Below, piece after piece: positions 54,810 to 64,000 of a stretch of DNA of 64,000 nt; the first letter of the stretch is position 1, and every line of letters starts with the position of its first letter. The translations under genes and the position numbers were made by a program. Location of the stretch: NCBI RefSeq assembly GCF_018143015.1, contig NC_054753.1, positions 26,612,462 to 26,676,461 on the forward strand, written 5' to 3'. The DNA comes from Lytechinus variegatus. Taxonomy: Eukaryota > Echinodermata > Echinoidea > Temnopleuroida > Toxopneustidae. The notes below the pieces were generated by a model. The model was not told where the DNA came from. It was given only the letters and a program-made list of their open reading frames with translations, and made no database searches.

Positions 54810-55060
54810 CGACACTTTCATGGTTATTTTTGGAAGATTTCATGGAATTTGCGGCACGAAAATGACTTCGGTAGCTCGCGAAAGTCCTATGCATTACGAT
54901 GACATATTTTTCATCGCACGGGAGGACAGTCACAAAGAGAAAATATCATATTCATCCGCGCTGACAGGGGCTTAATTTTGACGATATCGCATCGCTATGC
55001 GATTTCACTCATTGACAAGCGGACGAAGCTTACGTACAAATTTTGAGCACTTCCGCGACA
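54810..55060 (-). promoter_or_regulatory. LZIC: Probable LZIC promoter and untranslated exon 1
   Basis: On the minus strand a strong donor GTGTCG|GTAAGTC ends at 54810. The preceding 200 bp is relatively CpG-rich (ACTTTCGCGAGCTACC, CGATATCGCATCG). Two ATGs just before the donor are not in a useful frame. A leader intron of about 5.2 kb to the coding exon at 49607 would result. The start site is not determined. Confidence 0.5.
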
Positions 55061-55153
55061 GCGCCATCTAGTGACTACGGCCGTGCCTAGCCTTTACCAC
55101 ACACATGACACAGCCACAGGGTATAGGCCTACAAAGAACAAGGTTATGATTCA

Positions 55154-56400
55154 TTAAACTTTGTTCATTGAATGAGTGGTACTGGCAAGGCCATGACATT
55201 GGCAAATTAATAGCAATGCAAGGAGTGGGATCAGCGCAACAGGCAGCAGGGCCAGGGTGAGGCAGGGCAGGGACACCGCCCCGTCCGTCAGTCCTTCGCC
55301 TGGCTTGTCGGTGCCTCGTTGAGTGTTCTCCCGCTCCCGAGCCCGTTCGCTAACGAAGTCCGAGAGAGAAAAAGGCCTGGCCTTGCCCTGAAGTAGGGCC
55401 TCGCCGAGGCACAAGCATTTTGGAAAACATATCAATTTCGGTGTCAAACACATTTAATCAAGTTCAATTAATGTATCTACTATTCTTAGGTGGTTAAAAT
55501 GCTTGTATTTTTACCTTGAAATTGACAGTTTCCGCAGTTAGCTCCTCACGTAAATTATGGTGTCTCTGAAAAATCAAATAAGGTGGTCGCGTACAGTACG
55601 TACCAACGAACGTAGAGGGCAGCAACACACAAGCGTGTTGCTCTAAGGAAGGTCAACTCCGCTCGAATTTTGTGACCACTCTAAAAAATAAGGGGGACTT
55701 TTCGGAAATTTGTCGAGTTGATTTTTTTTTCATTTGTTAATTTCAAATATTTTTTAATGAACAATTATTAGATCGGTTATTCTGGGTAGAAATATTAAAA
55801 ATATTAATTTTAATTTTAAAGAAATTATTTAGCTTAAAGGGATCGTTTAACTTTGTGAGAAGCTGATTTAAAAAATTCTCAAACTAAGATGAAATATGTT
55901 TATGAGTTTATGTATTTGTTCCAAGAAACCCTAGAAATCATCTTTATTTCGGATGAAAAGTTGTTAGTATGTGGGAATATGTGATTATATTGGATCGCGT
56001 CTACTAGACGATTTTTCAAATCACTGAGACTTCGCCAATTTGAACGCCTCCCTCTGCCGTTGAGATCGTACTAGTATTAACGGCTACGCAAGCGAGAACT
56101 GTCAATCAACCAACAGTGAATAGTGGGGGGGGGGGGAGGGCCTCTACGGCCGGTATCGGCGGCTGCACTGAGAATTGTAAACATTACATGCAGCGCATGT
56201 TCCGCTGGCCCGTGCCGTGTAATGTAGCGCCTTGCCGGTTCTTGGGTGTCGAAGCAGAGAAATTCACTTTCAAAGAAGAGAAACAGAATCTGAGCGCAAT
56301 ACAAGATACGTACAGACCCTTTTAGATAAGAAAAATTGCGGACTTACTGATTCCTCGCCGGGATGATAGTAACGTGGCAAATTTGGGTCGATGTATTACT
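55154..56400 (-). CDS. Candidate minus-strand gene end: splice-bounded exons and a C-terminal membrane segment
   Basis: Three pieces are consistent in phase. The first is an exon ending at a GTAAGT donor near 56350 (PNLPRYYHPGEES). The second is a 51-nt exon at 55567-55517 with TTTTCAG and GTAAAA borders (RHHNLREELTAETVNFK). The third is a terminal frame 3' of an acceptor-like CTACTTCAG near 55397 (GKARPFSLSDFVSERARERE to a stop at 55154). The terminal exon is GC-richer than its surroundings and encodes a strong hydrophobic segment (LPCLTLALLPVALIPLLALL), as in a single-pass or tail-anchored protein. No start exon and no family match were recognised. Alternatively, some of these exons are LZIC leader exons. 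Confidence 0.3.
55830..56055. repeat. Dispersed repeat, copy 3 (diverged)
   Basis: GGGATCGTTTAACTTTGTGA then AAAAAATTCTCAAACTAAGATG matches copies at 15757 and 25585 at its 5' part and diverges later. Confidence 0.75.
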
Positions 56401-56739
56401 TGAAGATAAATCTAAAGTGTAGCATAAGAATATGTGCGATCCAAAACATATCACACATGTACTTGCGAATGGAATAAGGACATGTGGCCTCTCGAGCTCT
56501 GTGTAGTATGTCGTGAACTGAGGGGAGGATCCGGGGCGGGGGGAGAATGCCTTCATCCCATGCATGAACGTTTCATAGTTGATGTGGGTATGCAAATTAC
56601 TTGGTATTACGTAAGACTCTTCTCATATCGCTCGAAAAATGAACATAATGCAGGACATGTTTTCATTTCTAATGCATGTGCAGTCATATGATTATAATAT
56701 TTCATATATTTAAGACTGAGCTCTGATGGGCCGAGCACA

Positions 56740-57030
56740 ACTGCGCTGGCTGGTCAAGGAGGGGAGGGGGGGGGGGGCAAATCCGACTTGCACCCCCTTT
56801 TTGAGAGTAGTAATCAAAACTTGTGAGGTAAATATGCCATACATTTTTCCCACGTGTGCACCACCCCACCCCTTGAACGGGAGGTCCTTTCCTCTTCTTT
56901 TTTTTGCTTGACAAATTTTTGGCGAAATACCTTTTAGATGAAAACCTTTTTATTTCTTTTGCCGTGTCAAAATTTTCTCAGGAAATGGTGCCCCCTCCCT
57001 TTAGAAAGTCCTGGATCCACCCCTGCACAA
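56740..57030. repeat. Dispersed repeat with 'CCTGGATCCACC' end, copy 2
   Basis: Contains GCTTGACAAATTTT and ends AAGTCCTGGATCCACCCCTG; related to 52075-52265. G run near 56766. Confidence 0.65.
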
Positions 57031-57125
57031 CATAAAGCTGTTTATCTCCCCCTCCAACACATAACTGCACACAGCCAAACAACCAATGTAATGTGATTCC
57101 TAAAAAGAGTTAGTAAAAAGAGTAT

Positions 57126-57126
57126 A

Positions 57127-57187
<61 letters not shown>
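57126..57187. repeat. (TA)n microsatellite
   Basis: About 60 bp of alternating AT with one interruption. Tyr/Ile-rich frames here are artefacts. Confidence 0.95.
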
Positions 57188-57190
<3 letters not shown>

Positions 57191-57221
57191 GTATATATTG
57201 GGCATAAAAAGGACATAAAAA

Positions 57222-57320
57222 TAATTGCATTCTGCGGCCGGCGGCGAAAGTATAAAAATATTAGATTCTGGATTGGCAGCGTTGAAGCATAATCTTCCGC
57301 CGCCAGTGTCAGAATGTATA
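57222..57320. repeat. Small hairpin element, GGCCGGCGGCG/CCGCCGCC
   Basis: CATTCTGCGGCCGGCGGCG faces CCGCCGCCAGTGTCAGAATG, about 100 bp apart outer to outer. Unusually GC-rich for the window. Confidence 0.65.
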
Positions 57321-57484
57321 TTTTTAGGTCCTTCGGGGATGGTAAGAAATATTTCCATCCACGTTTCACATCAGCAGATACAATACTTATTATCATTTAG
57401 GAGGGATGTCCCATGCAACTAAAGTCTGATTTTTTAAGTACATCGTAGCTTTATTTTTATAATCATGGACCTACTATGGCCTAA

Positions 57485-58100
57485 ATTAATGATGCGAGCG
57501 CGAAGCGCAAGTTAATGTTCACTCTTATATTTCGATTTGAAAGGAAATATAGGAGCGCGAACTGTTTTATGTACATGTACATCTTAAACGGGTCATTCTA
57601 CTCTTGGTAATCAAGCAGGGTATGGATATCTTAAACATTTTGATTTGATTTGGTTTGATTTATGTTCTCGCGTATAACATTGTTTAAAATTTTGGCATGA
57701 ATCATAGAGTGTAATTAAACATTATGATTCAACTCACACACACACACCAAATTATCCATATCCAACTATTACGATAAATTAAAAATTAGCAAGATCGAGG
57801 ATTGTCATATTGTAAGCATATTGCTTTTAAAAAAATGACTGAAAGCCGAGATTCAAACTTACTATTTAATTTGCATTGATTATACAACAGAATGGTGCGA
57901 GCGCGGAGCACGATGAAGGTGAAAATTGTTAATATTTTGACATGAAGAGCTGAATCGGGTCATTCTAAAATACGGTCTTATGGTAAGTGTAAAGATTATA
58001 CGCTAAGCGAGCTGAAATTTGCTGAACATTGGATAAACTGTTCTGTAATATTGCATATTTTCCTAAATAATGATAAGAGCGCATGTAGAACGCAAGCTGA
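57485..58100 (-). repeat. GCGCTTCGCGC-type tandem array, reverse orientation
   Basis: Diverged cores 'gatgcgagcgcgaagcgcaagt' (57490), 'gtgcgagcgcggagcacgatga' (57895), and 'aagagcgcatgtagaacgcaagctga' (58074). Confidence 0.75.
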
Positions 58101-58581
58101 TTTTTTTTTATATATTCGCGACTGAATTTTTTTGTATAATGATTTCTATTTTTCTGTTTTTCAAATCGTTCCTCTTTCCTTATTTCATTCACATTTATTC
58201 TTCTTCTTCTTATATCCTTTCTTATTGATCCTCTCTGTTTCCCCTTGCTCTATATAGGCATAGGTAGAAAAGCCCAAGAAACTCCAGAATCCTGAGACGT
58301 CAAGATGGTATTTTGTACCAAAAAATATGAAGTCATGCACCAACCTAAAAATATCAATTCAATCGGATTTAAAAAAAAATGTGGAAAGACACATAGTGTT
58401 CGGCGACAGGGCATATAAAGTTAAAGAATAAAATAAAGAAATGCTAGTAAACGCAGAGAGTTGAGTTTTAAAAGTTCCTCGATCTTATATTCAAACCCTA
58501 TATTTTTATTTCAATAGCATTTTCGTGAAATTCCTTATATAAAATTGCATTATAAAGGGTTATACATGTATAAAGCTATTC

Positions 58582-58970
58582 CCGGGATGCACGGTTTCAA
58601 ATCTCCCGAAATTTTCGGAATTTCGGGAGATTTGACCTTTTCCAGGAAGGGTTCTGAATGAAACAAATCAAGGAAATTTCGGGAAATCCGAAGATTACAA
58701 GTAAACAATAATTAAACATAGCAACTATCAACATTCATGTTATATTTTTCAAAATTGTTTGCTGAAAATTTTCTGTTCGCGCTAACGGATTTCATAATTA
58801 TGTTCATCTTTCAAAAAAGGGCATGAATAAACGGGTTTTAAGTCCTTAATTTTGTTTCGGCTGGCTACATTATTTGTACGATTTTTTTTTAAATATCAAA
58901 CTAGAAATTCCAGGAAATGTGTATAAATTCGAGAAGTTTGTTTTGGATCTGTGGAAACACCGATGCACAT
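58582..58970. repeat. Dispersed element with GGTGTTTCCAC ends, copy 2
   Basis: Ends GTTTTGGATCTGTGGAAACACCG. Internal 'gtaaacaataattaaacatagcaact' matches 48195-48220. A perfect local palindrome 'tctcccgaaattttcgg' / 'aatttcgggaga' sits near its left end. Confidence 0.8.
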
Positions 58971-60554
58971 GACCCTGGGAAGCGGTGGTGCTAAATCACC
59001 TCCAAGATTTATATGGGGGTACAATGCTATAATGTACTGGTTTGATCCAAACACCTTCATTTCGGAGGGGATTTTTTTTATATATATATTTTTGATTGTA
59101 TGATTATTTTGCTTTAAATTTTAATTGTTTTCCTTTGTCAAAACTGCTAGTTTGGTATCATTAGTAAATCGTAATATTCAACTTTTTCTTATTTTATTTC
59201 CATATTTATTCTTTCTTTTCTTTTTTTTTTTCCCTCTTCCTTTTTAAGGGGGAACTGCCCCACTTATTTAAATTCAGAAGGGCGTCCCCCCCCCTCGCTT
59301 CCATTTATCGATACCTTTCCCATTCCCTTCGTTGGTCTGCAAATCTTATTTCGACGTCAAAGTGTACACTATTATACAACACATGAAAGAGAGAAAATTG
59401 GGAGAGAGACGTAAAATGAAAGGACAAAAACGATAGTGTGACGTGGTTGAATTCTCTAATTATTCACAAAGTGCAACCCTGGACATGGAGGAATGGGGGG
59501 GGGTCTGAACATGTCGTGATTTTTGAAATCTTGAAATGAATATCATTACATCATTATGGGATATAAACAGGGGGAAAAGACACACAAGAACATAGCAGAC
59601 ATTTTCGTTTCTAAAATCAAAATGTGCTTTATTTTTTCTCCTTCTTCAATTTCTTGTCTTGTCCGAGGTTGGAGGTTGGTTGCCAGCGACCCCCTCTCTT
59701 CACGCCAGCACACTTACACACTGACGAAGCGGATCGGAGAGATGAAATCGTATATCTCCAGAATGGTCGATGAAAAAATTAAAATTATTGAAAGGGGTAG
59801 CGGGAACGGAACGCTACAGATTAAGCCAACCCGCGGCCCCCTGAAAAAAAGTGGAGACGAGGGAATTGGAAGGGGCAAGTAGCGTATTTGTTCTAAATAA
59901 TGATAATGATAGTAATAAAATAATATCAGATTTATATAACACACGTGTCCATCTTGTTAGGTGCTCAAGGTGCCAATGTATCATTTTACTGCTTGATTCG
60001 TGTGATCAAAACGAACATACCTATAATCCTTTATTTGAGCCCCTCGCCCGCGCAAACGAAAAACACTATACGAACTTCCACAACCATGCAATAGAGAGAG
60101 AGAGAGGGGGGGGAGTGGTGTTCATTTTCAAAAGTGATTATTTTATTTCTTTATTCATTTATATTTTTGCTTACGAGCTACACTCCATCGTAAATGTTCA
60201 AAATGTTTGTCGGTATAGCCCTTGATTCTACAAACGTATACTACCGGTACCGACGTCAGACGACCATGAGTCTTGGAAGTGTTCGACACTCTCAGTCACA
60301 TTTTCTTTCGCCATACCAAGGCCCAAGGGGCATTACCAGCTTTCTCAGTTTTGGCATTATTCATTATTCATTTCATATTGGAGGGCTTGACGTACTACTA
60401 AGGATCGAAGTTCTAATACAGTCTTATCTTACCATATCTCATAAGGTCTAAATATATCACATTTCAGCTCATTTTATTGTATACTTTTTATTTAGAACTG
60501 AGAGTTGAATATTCTGGGCAGTTATTGTAGTCATGAACAAGATGCGTATCTATG
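58971..60554. other. Intergenic, nothing firmly recognised
   Basis: A plus-strand frame at 59556-59882 encodes 108 residues with a basic C-terminus (KSYISRMVDEKIKIIERGSG), but it has no family match and no splice support. C and G tracts occur near 59288 and 59497. Confidence 0.4.
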
Positions 60555-61060
60555 ATTCATGCATGCGAGCGCGAAACACAGAAGTAATTTTTTAACATAC
60601 TCACCTACAAAAGTATCCATTTTGCAGTGACTCATGAATAAATGTCATACAAATCTCACCAATCAATAAAATTCGAGCGCGAGTTGTACATTTTAAAAAC
60701 CTCGGACATAAAAATGTATATTCGAATCACATTTTCAACCAAAAATTGGATGGATATATTATAAGCATAACTTTATGATGCGAGCGTGAAGCGCGAACTG
60801 AAATTCTAATTTTCCGCCCAAACTCGGACATTCTAAGCACTTTTTCTGTCATGTACAATAATTTTTTTATGAGTATTATTGAGAACTGAACATATTAACC
60901 ACGTTTTTTGAAGTCATTAATAGGATGAGTAAGCAATCAATCAATGTGAGCGCGAAGCGCGAGCTGATTTCCCCACCCCCCCTCTCTCTCTCTCTATATA
61001 TATATATATGTAACTCGACAATCGATGCGAGCGCAGAGCGCAAGCTGATATTTTTTCCGA
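60555..61060 (-). repeat. GCGCTTCGCGC-type tandem array, reverse orientation
   Basis: Cores 'gcatgcgagcgcgaaacac' (60562), 'aattcgagcgcgagttg' (60669), 'gatgcgagcgtgaagcgcgaactg' (60778), 'gtgagcgcgaagcgcgagctga' (60946) and 'gatgcgagcgcagagcgcaagctga' (61023); spacing about 80-170 bp. Confidence 0.85.
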
Positions 61061-61582
61061 CATGAAAAGTGGACTTTCTTACATGGCGTATCTAGCAGGG
61101 GCGGCAAGGGAGGCACGTGCCCCGGGAGCCACTTTCAGTGGTGCAAAATGGAAAGAGGGATGCTAAGAAAAAAAAAGAAAAAAAATGAAGAGAAAAGACA
61201 AAGGAATTAAGACGCAGAAAAGGAATACCGCTGACGGTGTGATTAATACCCCCGTCCTATGCACCTTTAATGATCTTGCATGTCCTTACCCAGAGATGAA
61301 TATTCGTGACAACTTTTGATTAGTGATCTACTTATATTCTCTCCTTGAATTCTAACAAACACTCCTTATAAAAATAAAATCCTTTTTCAAACGCAAATGT
61401 CATAACTTTTAATCTATAGCTACGAGTTTGCATAATTTTTTTTTATACCTTTTCATTAATTCTTGCAAACAGTTCGGAAGTATATTTTTTCTGGTTTGCC
61501 AAAAGGGAGATAAAAACTCTCCATTAGTTTTACAAACGATAATTAAAAGGACATTTTTAGGTGAGGATATACATGTTTGTGT
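61061..61582. other. Intergenic, nothing recognised
   Basis: Purine-rich stretch near 61150-61220. No gene. Confidence 0.4.
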
Positions 61583-61730
61583 AAAACAATAATCAGCTCG
61601 CGCTTCGCGCTCACATTAGGGCCTACCCCAATGAGATACGTATCCTTTTCGTGAATTCCTACAAAAGTCCTAAAAATTATCGATGTTTTGATTTCCATTC
61701 GTTTAGATTTATCAAACTCATTGTTCTGTA
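61583..61730 (+). repeat. Single GCGCTTCGCGC unit, forward orientation
   Basis: AATCAGCTCGCGCTTCGCGC followed by 'tcacattagg', then 'gagatacgtatcc', 'gtgaattcctacaaaa'; same unit structure as 31139-31640. Confidence 0.8.
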
Positions 61731-61734
61731 ACCT

Positions 61735-62335
61735 CCCACAAAAAGATTCGACGAAACTTTAACGTCTACAAAACTTTAACGTCTACAAAACTCTGCTGCC
61801 CGTCTCCTAACGTACACTGAAACGTATGACTCCATCTCGCCAATCCTTCAGTCCTTACATTGGCTGCCTGTTGATAAACGAATCACCTTCAAAATTCTTT
61901 TACTTATACATCATTCAATCTATATTCTCTCTTCCCCATATATCTCCGAAGCTCTATCTCAAAATATTAGCATTCATGTAGCTCTGATCATCATCTGATG
62001 CTCTATTGCTCCCGACACCCAGAACAAAACACAAATGGGGGACCATGCATTCTCTGTTATAGGACCAAAGCTATGGAATCAATTGTCAAATTTTCATCAA
62101 CAGAAACATTCAAGTCCCCAGTTGAAAACTAAATTTTGATCTCCCACTAACATTCAGGAGAATTCGAAATCTATACCCTTTCGCCTTATATTGTTGGTGT
62201 GTGTTGTGTTTATTTTTTTTTGAAGCGCCATGAGCACCGAAAGGTGGACCTGTGAGCTATATAAGCCACCATTATTATTATGAATTATTATTATTGTTAG
62301 TATTATAATTATTATTATTATTAAAATTTCCCCTC
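61735..62335 (+). pseudogene. Non-LTR retrotransposon (CR1/L2-like) 3' end with tail
   Basis: Reads QNSAARLLTYTETYDSISPI then LQSLHWLPVDKRITFKILLL, and, after disruption, GDHAFSVIGPKLWNQLSNFH then SSPQLKT. These are the classic C-terminal ORF2 motifs (AARL...HWLPV..RI.FKILLL and ..F...GPKLWN.L). The 3' tail 'gaagcgccatgagcacc' plus ATT repeats follows. Stops and frameshifts show it is dead. Confidence 0.9.
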
Positions 62336-62339
62336 AATA

Positions 62340-62900
62340 TATTTTTTCAGCTCACCCTCGTGCTTGCATGAGTTGCTTAATTATAGATACGCATCGTTAA
62401 GAATCATTAAAAATGTCCCGATTGTAGGTCTCAATATCAATTTTCGGCTCGCGCTTCGCGCTTGCTTTCATTGTCTGGATATGCATTATGTTAATCATTA
62501 CAAAAATTGCTTAGAATATTCCTTTATACGATCTTAATAGGCACGTGCTTAGCGCTCGCATACATTGTTTACGCTAGATACGCATCATTTGCATGATTAA
62601 AAGAAACGGACTAAACTATTATTTTGTTTTGACTGGTCAACTGCCGAGTATATATATCATAGACCTACAATTTGAAAGGGGTGCGATTTTAGCACTTGCC
62701 TGGGCTTCGTTTGTTCTAGATACGTCACTGCTGACATGGGGGATATTCATTGAAACAATGCAAGCGAATAGCGCGAGCTGAAGTTTTCTATATTATGACC
62801 CGACAACTAAACATTCTAAGTAGGTTATTCTTTAAATGTAAATATCAAATTCGATGTACCTCAATAAAAAATCATTGCAAGCGCGAAACACAATAAGCTA
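62340..62900. repeat. GCGCTTCGCGC-type array with orientation switch
   Basis: Forward cores 'ttcggctcgcgcttcgcgct' (62443) and 'cttagcgctcgcat' (62548). Then reverse-type cores 'caagcgaatagcgcgagctga' (62761) and 'caagcgcgaaacac' (62878). Confidence 0.75.
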
Positions 62901-64000
62901 TTTTATCTACACGTATATACGAACTTAGTTATCATCTCAACAATATATTTTGTGATATAAATACTTGATCACGACTGGACGTTGTACAACAATAAAGAAC
63001 AAGCTGTCTATATTGCGAACTAAATTTACTGATCTGAAAGGGACCATTTTAAAAGTGCTGCCCAACACGTATATAAGAATTTTGTGAATATATTGAATAC
63101 TCTAATTGAATGACGACAATTTTCGCGACTGGGACCTACGGCCGGGCAATTTTAATCACTGTACGTAAAAAATGATGGGCTTAATTTTAAGGGATTTAGA
63201 CGTACAACCTATACATTCAAAGCATTTTATTAGAACAGCCCTGTGTGCCTACATTACACTGATGGTATTTAGCCTATATACATGGAGTAGAGGAACATTC
63301 CTTCGTGACAATCAGTTCTATCATTTTTCCAGTAGGCGTCAGTCCGACAACCTCTTTTCTTTTAATTTTTCCCCCTTTTCCACTTTTCTTCTTTCTCTTC
63401 TTCCCACCCTTTTCCCTTCTATTTTCCCTCTCTTCCCTTATCCCGACAGTCTCGCATATTAACCGACGATAAAATATCCAGAGTGGTGGGGGGGGGGGTC
63501 TTACCCTGTTAGAGATGGCCTTTCAATATTGACGGAAATACAATTATGCTCATTCACAAGCATTTGTTTTAAAATACACGAATTCAAGTGTACTGTTACT
63601 TGATGGTTGTGGTGATGATGGACTAATTATTCCATGGAATCTAAAAATTACAGTGATTGGATCGAGCAGAAACGGGAACTTTCGTGATTGACGGTGTGAC
63701 TAGTTTTGTTTAAAATTCTGACTCAAACTAAGATTTTTACATTGTTTCATTTTTCATTATTTTCCTAAAATGAACATGATATGATGATATATATAAACAA
63801 TGCCAGATTGAAGGTAAAGGATGCTTCATATACGCTGAAATAATGAGGGGTTTATAAAAAAATTGTATAAAGAAAATCAATAACCAATTTACAGGTTTTC
63901 AGGTATTACGAGCTAGAAAAGAACACAAAAAACTATCTTCACGTAAGGTTCATAGGATTGTGTAACAAAAATCAGATTGCGTCTTTATACTGTAAAGAAT
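62901..64000. other. Intergenic, nothing recognised
   Basis: AT-rich, with a pyrimidine-rich stretch at 63360-63450 and a G run near 63488. No supported gene on either strand. Confidence 0.4.

Noticed and set aside
57042..57396. Tyr/Ile-repeat minus-strand frames
   Set aside because: Produced by the (TA)n microsatellite.
59556..59882. 108-residue plus-strand frame with a basic C-terminus
   Set aside because: No recognisable family, no splice signals in agreement and no repeat of it elsewhere in the window. Recorded only as a possible frame.

Overview
This is a eukaryotic, AT-rich window with very few genes and many repeats. The best guess is an echinoderm, most likely a sea urchin. The evidence is metazoan GT-AG split genes with kilobase introns, tRNA-derived SINEs ending in 'tatagcgcttt' plus ATT repeats, dense palindromic MITEs, arrays built on a GCGCTTCGCGC core, and a single-coding-exon orphan GPCR. 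The species cannot be fixed from the sequence alone.

Four protein-coding genes can be reconstructed. (1) A plus-strand carbohydrate sulfotransferase of the CHST15 (GalNAc4S-6ST) type has six coding exons in 5670-10429; only the N-terminal start exon was not found. (2) A minus-strand, single-coding-exon rhodopsin-class GPCR lies at 18085-19359 and has several degenerate signature motifs. (3) A minus-strand gene at 27599-33600 has five exons that join in phase into a secreted protein of about 310 residues, read as a YWTD/NHL-like beta-propeller. (4) LZIC, a beta-catenin-interacting (ICAT-domain) leucine-zipper protein, is on the minus strand. Its six coding exons in 43063-49607 join perfectly into 188 residues, with a probable untranslated first exon near 54810-55060. 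Splice signals further upstream (55154-56400, minus) may belong to one more gene with a C-terminal membrane segment, or to alternative LZIC leaders.

Region by region: 1-5600 holds microsatellites and foldback MITEs. 5670-11140 is the sulfotransferase followed by a tandem array of decayed copies of its own last coding segment. 11.5-17.5 kb contains two members of a tandem-core repeat whose monomers each carry a perfect nuclear-receptor DR1 sequence. 18-19.5 kb is the GPCR. 20.7-27 kb is a dense nest of foldbacks, SINEs and LINE 3' ends. 27.6-33.6 kb is the propeller gene, whose introns hold MITEs, a SINE and a LINE endonuclease fragment. 34.3-42.5 kb is repeat-rich with no gene. 43-55 kb is LZIC. 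55-64 kb is mostly repeats, including several GCGCTTCGCGC arrays and a LINE 3' end.

The four genes show no functional link with one another, as is normal for a metazoan chromosome. The most unusual structures are the exon-derived array behind the sulfotransferase, the DR1-bearing element, the palindromic 'TTTGGTCTA' foldbacks, and the non-canonical GPCR.
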